The translations under genes and the position numbers were made by a program. Below, in pieces: positions 43,932-51,471 of a stretch of DNA of 64,000 bases. Below the pieces are notes generated by a model. The model saw nothing but the letters and a program-made list of their open reading frames with translations. It searched no databases and had not been told where the DNA came from. This DNA comes from DATAAP01 sp041690495. GTDB lineage: Bacteria; Pseudomonadota; Alphaproteobacteria; CACIAM-22H2. How positions within the stretch are numbered: the stretch's first letter is position 1; each line of letters opens with the position of its first letter. The stretch lies in assembly GCA_041690495.1 (NCBI GenBank), contig JAWLHE010000015.1, positions 1 through 64,000 on the forward strand, in the 5' to 3' direction.

Positions 43932-44855
43932 TCATCCGCGCCGGTGCGGGGCCTTGTCGCCGGTGGGCTCCTCCGCGGCGCCCAGGGCGTCGGCGAGACG
44001 GGCGGCGGCACTGCCGGGGCGGAGCGGCTTCTGCTGCGCCTCGTGAGGCGCCCAGGCGGTCAGGGTGACGATCTGAAAAGTGGCCGGGATGCGGCCGTCG
44101 CGGTCGGCGAACAGCTTCTCGTAGATCGCCGCGGCGCGCAGCAGCACGCCGCGGCGAGTCATGCGCCGCGGCCGGTCGCGCAGGGCGTTGGCCTCGCCCA
44201 TCGCTCGCAGGTCGCGCATCAGGGCGAGGGCATTCGGATAGGTGACGGTGAGGAGGTCGGAGTCGACCACCGGCAGGGCGAATCCGGCGCGCTGCATCAG
44301 GGCGCCGGCATCGGGCACATCGACGAAGGGCGAAACGCGCGGGCTGGCGCCGCCGCTCTCCTCGGCTTCGGCCTCGAGCAGGGCGCGCCGCAACTCGCGC
44401 AGGGTTTCGCGGCCGAACAGCGAGGCGAGCATCAGCCCGTCGGGTTTGAGAGCGCGGCGGATCTGGATGAGCGCGCCCGGCAGGTCGTTCGCCCAATGCA
44501 GTGCCAGGGCGCTCATGACGAGGTCGAAGCGGCCGCCGGAGAACGGCAGCAGCTCCTCGTCGGCGACGACGGCAAGCGGCCCGGCGCGGCGCGCGAGCGC
44601 AAGCGCCGGATCGGTTGCAATCAGGGTCTCGATGCCGCCGCGGCCTTCGAGCGTCCGGGCGAGGATGCCGCCATGGCTGCCGAGGTCGAGCGCCAGCGGA
44701 AAGCGGCGGCGCAGATCGTCGAGCCGGTCGGCCAGCCGCGCGGCCGCCTCGCGGAACAGGAAATCATGGCCGTCGAGGCTGGACGCCGCGCGCGCTCGGT
44801 TGTGGCGCACGGCCGCGCGGTCGAACAGCTCAGGCAGGCCTGGCGGGCTGGACAT
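43932..44855 (-). CDS. SAM-dependent methyltransferase, BioC/NDUFAF5-like
   Basis: A 307-residue class I methyltransferase. SAM-binding motif I is LALDLGSHGGILARTLE (about residues 57-73), followed by VVADEELLPFSGGRFDLVMSALALHWANDLPGALIQIRRALKPDGLMLASLFG. Residues further on (GFALPVVDSDLLTVTYPNALALMRDLRAMGEANAL) are typical of the alphaproteobacterial relatives of mitochondrial NDUFAF5, an assembly factor of complex I; BioC is the other possibility. It is divergent from comF with 66 bases between them, as in many alphaproteobacteria. Confidence 0.88.
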   Translation of the reverse strand: MSSPPGLPELFDRAAVRHNRARAASSLDGHDFLFREAAARLADRLDDLRRRFPLALDLGSHGGILARTLEGRGGIETLIATDPALALARRAGPLAVVADEELLPFSGGRFDLVMSALALHWANDLPGALIQIRRALKPDGLMLASLFGRETLRELRRALLEAEAEESGGASPRVSPFVDVPDAGALMQRAGFALPVVDSDLLTVTYPNALALMRDLRAMGEANALRDRPRRMTRRGVLLRAAAIYEKLFADRDGRIPATFQIVTLTAWAPHEAQQKPLRPGSAAARLADALGAAEEPTGDKAPHRRG

Positions 44856-44921
44856 GGCGCGCACTATCGCACGGCCGGAGCGCGCATTGACACCCGGCCG
44901 GCAGCATGGTCGCATCGGGCC

Positions 44922-45698
44922 ATGGGGGTGGCCTCCGAGGCGTCGCGGTTGCTGCGGCGGGGCATGGCGCTGGTCGTCGATGCCGTGCTGCCGCCGCTCT
45001 GCCTGTCGTGCAGCGTGACGGTCGAAGCGCCCGGGACGCTGTGTGCGCCGTGCTGGTCGAAGATCGTCTGGCTCGGGCCGCCGCTGTGCGAATGCTGCGG
45101 CCTGCCGTTCGAGTTCGACCCCGGGCTGCGCGATGCGGGCGAGACCTTGCGCTGCGGCGCCTGTCTGCGCGATCCGCCCGCCTTTGCGCGGGCGCGCGCC
45201 GTGTTCCGCTACGACGAGGCGAGCCGCGGCCTGATCCTCGGCTTCAAGCACGCCGACCGCACCCATGCCGCGCCGGCCTTCGGCCGCTGGCTGGCGCGCG
45301 CCGGTACGGAGCTGCTCGCGGAAGCGGACATGGTGGCGCCGGTGCCGCTGCATTGGCTGCGCCTGGCGTGGCGCCGCTACAATCAGGCGGCGATGCTGGG
45401 TTCCGTGGCTGCGGCCTTCACCGGGCGGCCGTTCGTACCCGACCTGCTGCTGCGCAACCGCTATACGCCGCAGCAGGGCGAGCGCGGTCCGGCGGAGCGG
45501 CGCCGCAACGTGCGCCGTGCCTTTGCCGTAAGCCCGCGCCATCGTGAGAAGGTGAGCGGTGCCCGGGTATTGCTGGTCGACGATGTGTTCACGACCGGGG
45601 CCACGGTCGAGGAATGCGCGCGAACCCTCGGCGCAGCCGGCGCCCGCGCGGTCGACGTGTTAACCCTGGCGCGGGTGGTGCGCCCAGCGCCGAGCTAG
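44922..45698 (+). CDS. comF: ComF-family phosphoribosyltransferase-like protein
   Basis: A 258-residue protein. The N-terminal half is a double zinc-finger (CLSCSVTVEAPGTLCAPCW and LCECCGLPFEF, then CGACL), and the C-terminal half holds a type I PRPP-binding loop (VLLVDDVFTTGATVEECA). ComF supports natural transformation in some bacteria, but in alphaproteobacteria its role is mostly unproven. ATG 44964 is a possible shorter start. It precedes grxC by 67 bases on the same strand, the usual order. Confidence 0.92.
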   Translation: MGVASEASRLLRRGMALVVDAVLPPLCLSCSVTVEAPGTLCAPCWSKIVWLGPPLCECCGLPFEFDPGLRDAGETLRCGACLRDPPAFARARAVFRYDEASRGLILGFKHADRTHAAPAFGRWLARAGTELLAEADMVAPVPLHWLRLAWRRYNQAAMLGSVAAAFTGRPFVPDLLLRNRYTPQQGERGPAERRRNVRRAFAVSPRHREKVSGARVLLVDDVFTTGATVEECARTLGAAGARAVDVLTLARVVRPAPS

Positions 45699-45765
45699 GC
45701 AGAACCATCCGGCGTGCCTATCTTTATTGGAAGTACGTCGAGGAGACTCAGGAACCCGACCTGCC

Positions 45766-46029
45766 ATGCCCAAGGTTGAAGTCTACTCCAGCCAGTTCTG
45801 CGGCTACTGTGCCCGCGCCAAGCGGCTGCTCTCGCAAAAGGGAGTCGAGTGGGTCGAGTACGACGTGATCGAGAACCCGGAGAAACGCGCCGAAATGAGC
45901 CAGCGCGCCGGCGGCCGCATGACCGTGCCGCAGATCTTCATCGACGGGAAGCATGTCGGCGGGTCGGACGACCTCTATGCTCTCGATCACGCCGGCAAGC
46001 TCGACTCCATGCTCGGCCGCGCCGCATGA
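45766..46029 (+). CDS. grxC: Glutaredoxin 3
   Basis: An 87-residue glutaredoxin with the redox centre CGYC (residues 12-15), the cis-proline TVPQIFIDGKHVGGSDDLYALD segment and the short GrxC length. It reduces disulfides and mixed glutathione disulfides in the cytoplasm. Its stop overlaps the start of the cupin gene (ATGA), so the two are translationally coupled. Confidence 0.97.
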   Translation: MPKVEVYSSQFCGYCARAKRLLSQKGVEWVEYDVIENPEKRAEMSQRAGGRMTVPQIFIDGKHVGGSDDLYALDHAGKLDSMLGRAA

Positions 46030-46382
46030 CTGCCCCGTCCGCGAGGCAAGCGTCCTCCGGCATCCGGCTGAGCCCGGATTCGGTCGAGAAGATGCTGCCG
46101 GAATCCGGCGTACGGTCCGTCGCGGCCTTTCGGCACGGCACGATGCTGGCGAAGCTCTATGCGCCGCGCGGGCACGACCCGCAGCAGCCGCACACGCGCG
46201 ACGAGGTCTATGTGGTAGTCTCCGGTCACGGTACCTTCGTTGCGGGTGACGTGCGGCATTCCTTCGCGCCGGGCGATTTCCTGTTCGTGCCGGCGCATGT
46301 CGCCCATCGTTTCGAGGATTTTACCGACGACCTGCGGCTCTGGGTCGTGTTCTACGGACCGGAAGGCGGCGAAGCCGTCTAG
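46026..46382 (+). CDS. Cupin-domain protein
   Basis: A 118-residue small beta-barrel protein. The two cupin motifs are visible: the first around HTRDEVYVVVSGHGTFVAGDV and the second around FAPGDFLFVPAHVAHRFEDF, with histidines and a glutamate that can bind a metal. No other domain is present, so it may be an enzyme or a small-molecule sensor; the substrate is unknown. It is inserted in the usual grxC-nitrilase pair, coupled by ATGA at its start and followed 12 bases later by the nitrilase-like gene. Confidence 0.88.
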   Translation: MTAPSARQASSGIRLSPDSVEKMLPESGVRSVAAFRHGTMLAKLYAPRGHDPQQPHTRDEVYVVVSGHGTFVAGDVRHSFAPGDFLFVPAHVAHRFEDFTDDLRLWVVFYGPEGGEAV

Positions 46383-46394
46383 GGAGGAAAGCCG

Positions 46395-47258
46395 ATGTCG
46401 GCAAAATTTCGCGTCGCCTGCATCCAGACGAGTTCGGCCCGCGAGGTCGCCGAGAACATCGCAACTGTGGGCGCGCTGATCGCGCAGGCGCGCGCCGACG
46501 GCGCCGACCTGATCTGCACGCCCGAGAACGTGGCGATGATCGAGCCGAACCGGGCGCGGCGCTTCGAAAAGGCCGCGCCCGAGGAAAGCCATCCCGCGCT
46601 CGCAGCCTTCCGCGAGATCGCCGCGAAGACCGGCGCTTGGGTGCTCGTCGGCTCGCTTGCGGTGAAGATCGGCGGCGATAAGCTCGCCAACCGCTCCTTC
46701 CTGATCGACGCGGCCGGGCGTGTCGCCGCGAAATACGACAAGATCCACATGTTCGACGTCGATCTCGAGAGCGGCGAGTCGTACCGCGAATCGGCGACAT
46801 TCCGCTCCGGCGACCGCGCCGTGCTGGCCGACACGCCGTGGGGTCCGCTCGGCATGACGGTGTGCTACGATCTGCGCTTTCCGCATCTCTACCGCGCGCT
46901 GGCGCAGGCTGGCGCCCGCTACCTCGCCATCCCGTCGGCGTTCACGCGGCCGACCGGTCGCGCTCACTGGCACGTGCTGCAGCGCGCGCGGGCGATCGAA
47001 ACCGGCTGCTACGTGTTCGCGCCGGCGCAGTGCGGCGAGCATGCGGAGGGCCGCAAGACCTACGGCCACTCGCTGATCGTGGCGCCGTGGGGCGAAGTCC
47101 TCGCCGATGGCGGCGAGGAGGTCGGCATCGTCTGCGCCGAGATCGATCCGGCGAAGATCGACGAGGCGCGGCGCATGGTGCCGTCGCTGCAGCACGACCG
47201 TCCCTTCGCGCCGCCGGCATCGACGACGAAGCCTGGGTTGCGCGCCGCCGGAGACTAG
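46395..47258 (+). CDS. Carbon-nitrogen hydrolase, Nit2/NitFhit-like
   Basis: A 287-residue member of the nitrilase superfamily. The catalytic triad is Glu45 (CTPENVAM), Lys116 (AAKYDKIHMFD) and Cys157 (MTVCYDLRF). The DVDLESGESYRES loop is typical of the Nit1/Nit2 branch, which repairs metabolites by deamidating dGSH or omega-amides such as alpha-ketoglutaramate. Its place behind grxC supports a link with glutathione metabolism. A GGGAGGA site sets the start. The stop overlaps that of the convergent methyltransferase by two bases. Confidence 0.94.
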   Translation: MSAKFRVACIQTSSAREVAENIATVGALIAQARADGADLICTPENVAMIEPNRARRFEKAAPEESHPALAAFREIAAKTGAWVLVGSLAVKIGGDKLANRSFLIDAAGRVAAKYDKIHMFDVDLESGESYRESATFRSGDRAVLADTPWGPLGMTVCYDLRFPHLYRALAQAGARYLAIPSAFTRPTGRAHWHVLQRARAIETGCYVFAPAQCGEHAEGRKTYGHSLIVAPWGEVLADGGEEVGIVCAEIDPAKIDEARRMVPSLQHDRPFAPPASTTKPGLRAAGD

Positions 47259-47791
47259 CGCGCGTTCATCGCGGCGATGCGCTGGACCATCGCCGGCCTG
47301 GGCTCGGCCAACTCGAGATCCTCGTAGGCGAGCACGCGGAGTCGGCCGCGCACGGCGTCGAGGAGTTCGCCCGGCTGCAGCAGGAAATCCGGGTTGCTCG
47401 GCTTGCCGAACCGCTCGTTGCCGGCCGCGAAGGTCTCGTAGAGCAGCAGGCCGCCCGGCGCCACGGCGCCGATGAGAGCCGGGAAGAGTGGCCGGTGCAG
47501 GTAATTCGTGACGACCACCGCGGCGAACTGACGCATGCCGAGCGGCCACGGCGCACCGCTCTCGAGATCGGCATCGATGATCTCGGCCGGCGTTGCGGCG
47601 GGATCGCGCAGAAGCATCGTGTCGCGGTCGACGGCCGTGACGGGGTGACCGTGCGCCGCAAAGAGCCGCGTGTGCCGTCCGGACCCCGCCGCGACGTCGA
47701 GCACGGGCCCGCCGGCGGGGACCATATCCATGAAGCGGACGATCCAGGCCGAGGGGCCCAACGCCTGGTGCTGAACCGGTTGCGGTGCCAT
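47255..47791 (-). CDS. Small SAM-dependent methyltransferase, TehB-like
   Basis: A 178-residue class I methyltransferase. Motif I is PVLDVAAGSGRHTRLFAAHGHPVTAVDRD (about residues 28-57), followed by VVVTNYLHRPLFPALIGAVAPGGLLLYETFAAGNERFGKPSNPDFLL. The last segment is frequent in proteins annotated as tellurite resistance or SAM-methyltransferase; substrates are unknown. It is inserted antisense in the otherwise conserved nitrilase-DUF1178 pair. Confidence 0.87.
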   Translation of the reverse strand: MAPQPVQHQALGPSAWIVRFMDMVPAGGPVLDVAAGSGRHTRLFAAHGHPVTAVDRDTMLLRDPAATPAEIIDADLESGAPWPLGMRQFAAVVVTNYLHRPLFPALIGAVAPGGLLLYETFAAGNERFGKPSNPDFLLQPGELLDAVRGRLRVLAYEDLELAEPRPAMVQRIAAMNAR

Positions 47792-47859
47792 GACGTCTCG
47801 ATTACATGGAGGTCGGGCGGTCCGCTTCAGCGCCGCCGAAAATTGAGAGCAACGCGTTC

Positions 47860-48315
47860 ATGATCGTCTACGACCTCACCTGCGACAAGGGGCACGTGTT
47901 CGAGGCCTGGTTCAAGGACAGTGCCACGTACGACAGGCAGGAAAAGAAGAAGCAGCTCGCCTGCGCTGTCTGCGGCTCGGCCAAAGTGCGCAAGGCGCCG
48001 ATGGCGCCGCGCGTCAGCAGCGGCAAGGGCGAGGCGCCTGCGGGCGACGACCAGCCGCGGGCGAGCTACGCCAACGATCCGCGCGTGTCGAAGGCGGCGG
48101 AGCTGATGAAGGAGCTGGCGAATCTGCGCCGTCACATCGAGCAGAATGCCGAATATGTCGGCGGCAAGTTCGCGGACGAGGCGCGCAAGATTCATTACGG
48201 CGAAAAGGAGCGTCGCAACATCTACGGCGAGGCGACGAACTCCGAGGCCAAGGAGCTCTCCGAGGAGGGCATCGAGTTCGCGCGCATCCCGTGGCTGCCC
48301 CGCCACGATTCCTGA
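47860..48315 (+). CDS. DUF1178 protein
   Basis: A 151-residue protein of unknown function, typical of alpha- and betaproteobacteria. It starts IVYDLTCDKGHVFEAWFKDSATYDRQ, with a second CAVCGSAKVRKAPMAP cysteine pair making a likely zinc ribbon (residues 8-50). The C-terminal half is helical with the ARKIHYGEKERRNIYGEAT segment. The start at 47860 matches the family; the reading frame extends upstream without a good start. It lies in the usual place between the nitrilase and ubiG, whose stop is 9 bases away on the other strand. Confidence 0.95.
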   Translation: MIVYDLTCDKGHVFEAWFKDSATYDRQEKKKQLACAVCGSAKVRKAPMAPRVSSGKGEAPAGDDQPRASYANDPRVSKAAELMKELANLRRHIEQNAEYVGGKFADEARKIHYGEKERRNIYGEATNSEAKELSEEGIEFARIPWLPRHDS

Positions 48316-48324
48316 CGTCGCGGC

Positions 48325-49062
48325 TCAGCGCCGGGCGAAGGCGAGATAGTTTACCGTCAGATCGGAGGAAAGCCGCCAGCGATCCGCGAGCGGCTGGTAG
48401 CTGATCCCCTGCAGCGCCGTGAGCTGGACGCGGTGCGGCCGCAGCGCCGCGGCCAGCTCCGACGGGCGCAGAAAGCGGTTCCATTGGTGGGTTCCGCGCG
48501 GCAGCCAGCCGAGCACGTACTCGGCGGCGACGATGCCGAACAGGAAGGATTGCGGCGTGCGGTTGAGGGTCGAGAACACCAGCGCGCCGCCGGGCCGGGT
48601 GAGCGCGGCGCAGGCCGCCATGAAGTTGGGCAGATCGGCGACGTGCTCGACGATTTCCAGCGCCAGCACCGCGTCGAACTGCTCGCCGGCAGCGGCGAGA
48701 TCCTCGGCGGCGGCGTGGCGGTAACCGATGGCAAGGCCGCTCTGCGCCGCATGCGCCCGCGCTACCGCGATGTTCCTCTCGGATGCGTCGATGCCGACGA
48801 CCGTGGCGCCGAGTCGGGCCATGGGCTCGCTGATCAGCCCGCCGCCGCAGCCGACGTCGAGCAGGCGGAGCCCGGCGAGCGGGCTCGGCGCCAAGGGCTG
48901 CCTGCCGAAATGGCCGGCGAGCCGGTCGCGGATGAACTGCAGGCGGACCGGGGTAAGCTGGTGCAGCGGCTTGAACTTGCCATGCGGGTCCCACCATTCC
49001 TCCGCCATGGCGGCGAAGCGCTGGACTTCGGCGGGATCGATGCTGGTTGCGGTCGCGATCAT
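48325..49062 (-). CDS. ubiG: Ubiquinone biosynthesis O-methyltransferase
   Basis: A 245-residue enzyme that carries out both O-methylations in ubiquinone synthesis. EVQRFAAMAEEWWDPHGKFKPLHQLTPVRLQFIRD at the start and LLDVGCGGGLISEPMARLGATVVGID (SAM motif I) are diagnostic, followed by EIVEHVADLPNFM and STLNRTPQSFLFGIVAAEYVLGWLPRGTHQWNRF, all UbiG-specific. A GGAG site precedes the start. It is divergent from lysC with 131 bases between. Confidence 0.97.
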   Translation of the reverse strand: MIATATSIDPAEVQRFAAMAEEWWDPHGKFKPLHQLTPVRLQFIRDRLAGHFGRQPLAPSPLAGLRLLDVGCGGGLISEPMARLGATVVGIDASERNIAVARAHAAQSGLAIGYRHAAAEDLAAAGEQFDAVLALEIVEHVADLPNFMAACAALTRPGGALVFSTLNRTPQSFLFGIVAAEYVLGWLPRGTHQWNRFLRPSELAAALRPHRVQLTALQGISYQPLADRWRLSSDLTVNYLAFARR

Positions 49063-49193
49063 GAGGTCTCCGGGTAGGGCGGCGCTTGCTTCGCCGTCGC
49101 CAAAGCAAGTATGTATGGGCCCGCCGCGCTCCGGCAACCGTCGATCCGGCGCCCCTCCCTGCAGCCCGTAAGTCCGCAACACGGTTCGTTGAA

Positions 49194-50414
49194 ATGGCCC
49201 GCATTGTCATGAAATTCGGCGGCACTTCGATGGCCGATATCGAGCGCATCCAGAACGTCGCGCGGCGGGTCAAGCGCGAGGTCGAGTCGGGCAACCAGGT
49301 CGCGGTCGTGGTCTCGGCCATGGCCGGCGTCACGAACCAGCTGGTCGCATGGGTCAACCAGGTATCGCCGCTCCATGATGCCCGCGAATACGACACCGTC
49401 GTTGCCACCGGAGAGCAGGTGACGACCGGCCTGCTGGCGCTGGCGCTGCAGGAAATGGGGCTCGCCGCGCGCTCCTGGCTCGGCTGGCAGATCCCGATCG
49501 AGACCGACGGAATCCACGGCCGGGCGCGTATCCGGGGGATCGATACGGCGGAGATGATCAACCGGCTGGAGCAGGGCCAGGTCTGCGTCGTCGCGGGCTT
49601 CCAGGGAATCGGGCCCGACAATCGCATCACTACCCTGGGGCGCGGCGGCTCCGACACTTCGGCCGTCGCCCTTGCGGCGGCCCTGAATGCCGACCGCTGC
49701 GACATCTACACCGATGTCGACGGGGTCTATACCTGCGACCCGCGCATCGTTGCGAAGGCGCGCAAGCTCGCTAAAATCACGTATGAAGAGATGCTGGAGA
49801 TGGCGTCGCTCGGCGCCAAGGTGCTGCAGACGCGCTCGGTCGAGATGGCGATGAACCACCGGGTTCGGGTCCAGGTCCTGTCGAGTTTTGCCGACCTGCC
49901 CGGAACGCTCGTGGTCGATGAGGACGAAATCGTGGAAAAGGAAGTCGTAAGCGGCATTGCCTACAGCCGGGACGAGGCGAAGATCACCCTCATAAAGGTT
50001 GCGGACAAGCCCGGCGTCGCCGCCGCCATTTTTGGCCCGCTCGCCGAATCGAGCATCAACGTCGACATGATCGTCCAGAATGTATCCGAGGACGGGCGCG
50101 CGACGGACCTTACGTTTACGGTGACCAGGACCGACCTCGATCGCGCGGTCAAGGCGCTCCAGGACGTGCGGGCCCGGATCGGCTTCGAGAGGATCGTGCC
50201 GGATCCCAGTGTGGTGAAGATCTCGGTCATTGGCGTCGGCATGCGTAGTCATGCCGGCGTTGCCCTGACGATGTTCACGACGCTGGCGGAGAAGGGCATC
50301 AATATCGAGGTGATTTCCACCTCCGAGATCAAGATCAGCGTGCTCATCGACGAGCAGTATCTCGAGCTGGCCTTGCGCGCGCTCCATACCGCCTACGGTC
50401 TGGATGCCGCTTAG
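49194..50414 (+). CDS. lysC: Aspartate kinase
   Basis: A 406-residue kinase making aspartyl phosphate, the first step to lysine, threonine and methionine. The N-terminal kinase domain starts with VMKFGGTSMADIERI and holds GRGGSDTSAVALAAAL. Two ACT domains follow from about residue 265 (AKITLIKVADKPGVAAAIFGPLAESSINVDMIVQN), which sense lysine and threonine for feedback control. Full length and no missing motifs. It heads a run with the flavin oxidoreductase and ptsP. Confidence 0.98.
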   Translation: MARIVMKFGGTSMADIERIQNVARRVKREVESGNQVAVVVSAMAGVTNQLVAWVNQVSPLHDAREYDTVVATGEQVTTGLLALALQEMGLAARSWLGWQIPIETDGIHGRARIRGIDTAEMINRLEQGQVCVVAGFQGIGPDNRITTLGRGGSDTSAVALAAALNADRCDIYTDVDGVYTCDPRIVAKARKLAKITYEEMLEMASLGAKVLQTRSVEMAMNHRVRVQVLSSFADLPGTLVVDEDEIVEKEVVSGIAYSRDEAKITLIKVADKPGVAAAIFGPLAESSINVDMIVQNVSEDGRATDLTFTVTRTDLDRAVKALQDVRARIGFERIVPDPSVVKISVIGVGMRSHAGVALTMFTTLAEKGINIEVISTSEIKISVLIDEQYLELALRALHTAYGLDAA

Positions 50415-50418
50415 CGCG

Positions 50419-51471
50419 ATGAGCCGCTCCAAAGCCCGCCAACGACTCGATCACCTGTGGCGCCGCGGCCGGGAGTTCCTCGGCTGCGAAGCCGCGGTCA
50501 TGGGCGGAGCGATGACCTGGGTATCGGAGCGCAATCTTGTCGCCGCCATCTCGAATGCCGGCGGCTTCGGTGTGATCGCCTGCGGCTCGATGAACCCGGA
50601 GCAGCTCTCGGCGGAGATCGCCGCGACCTACCGGCTGACCGATCGCCCGTTCGGCGTAAATCTGATCGTCATGCATCCGCAGCTCATGCAGCTGGCGGAG
50701 GCCTGCCTCGCGCAGAAGGTCGGCCATGTCGTACTCGCCGGCGGGTTGCCGCCGGCCGACGTGCTTGCGCGGCTCAAACAGGGCGGCGCCAAGGTGATGG
50801 GCTTCGCGCCGGCGCTGGCAATCGCCAGGAAGCTGGTGCGGTCGGGTATCGACGGGCTTGTCATCGAGGGCATGGAGGCGGGCGGCCATATCGGCGCGGT
50901 CTCGACCGCCGTCCTGGCGCAGGAGATCCTGCCGCATATCCGCGAGGTGCCGGTATTCGTGGCGGGCGGCATCGGCCGTGGTGAGGCGATCCTGTCCTTT
51001 CTGGAGATGGGGGCTGCAGGCTGTCAGCTCGGGACGCGCTTCGTCTGCGCCACCGAGTCGATCGCACATCCGCGCTTCAAGCAGGCCTTCATCCGTGCCG
51101 CCGCGCGCGACGCTGTACCGTCGGTCCAGCTCGACCCGCGCTTCCCGGTGATTCCGGTTCGCGCCCTTGCCAACAAGGCGACGCAGCGCTTCGTCGAAGC
51201 GCAGCGCGAGACGATCGGCAAGTTCGACAGTGGCGAGCTGAACCAGAAGGAGGCGCAGCTCGCCATCGAGCATTTCTGGGCCGGGGCCCTGCGCCGCGCG
51301 GTGATCGATGGCGACGTGGAGACCGGCTCGGTCATGGCGGGGCAGAGCGTCGGCCTGGTGACGCGCGAGCAGACCACGCGCCAGATCTTCGACGAGTTGA
51401 TTGATCAGGCGCTCGATGCCCTGGTCGCACGCGACGAAGGCTCGGCCCGGGCCCTCGGGGCCGCCGACTGA
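50419..51471 (+). CDS. NAD(P)H-dependent flavin oxidoreductase, nitronate monooxygenase-like
   Basis: A 350-residue FMN protein of the nitronate monooxygenase/FabK-like TIM-barrel family. Visible motifs are VMGGAMTWVSERNLVAAISNAGGFGVIACG near the start, GLVIEGMEAGGHIGAVS with the conserved His, and VFVAGGIGRGEAI for FMN phosphate. The substrate is not known. ATG 50404 is an alternative start overlapping lysC. Its stop overlaps the ptsP start by one base, so it is coupled to the downstream gene. It sits in the same lysC-ptsP position in several alphaproteobacteria. Confidence 0.9.
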   Translation: MSRSKARQRLDHLWRRGREFLGCEAAVMGGAMTWVSERNLVAAISNAGGFGVIACGSMNPEQLSAEIAATYRLTDRPFGVNLIVMHPQLMQLAEACLAQKVGHVVLAGGLPPADVLARLKQGGAKVMGFAPALAIARKLVRSGIDGLVIEGMEAGGHIGAVSTAVLAQEILPHIREVPVFVAGGIGRGEAILSFLEMGAAGCQLGTRFVCATESIAHPRFKQAFIRAAARDAVPSVQLDPRFPVIPVRALANKATQRFVEAQRETIGKFDSGELNQKEAQLAIEHFWAGALRRAVIDGDVETGSVMAGQSVGLVTREQTTRQIFDELIDQALDALVARDEGSARALGAAD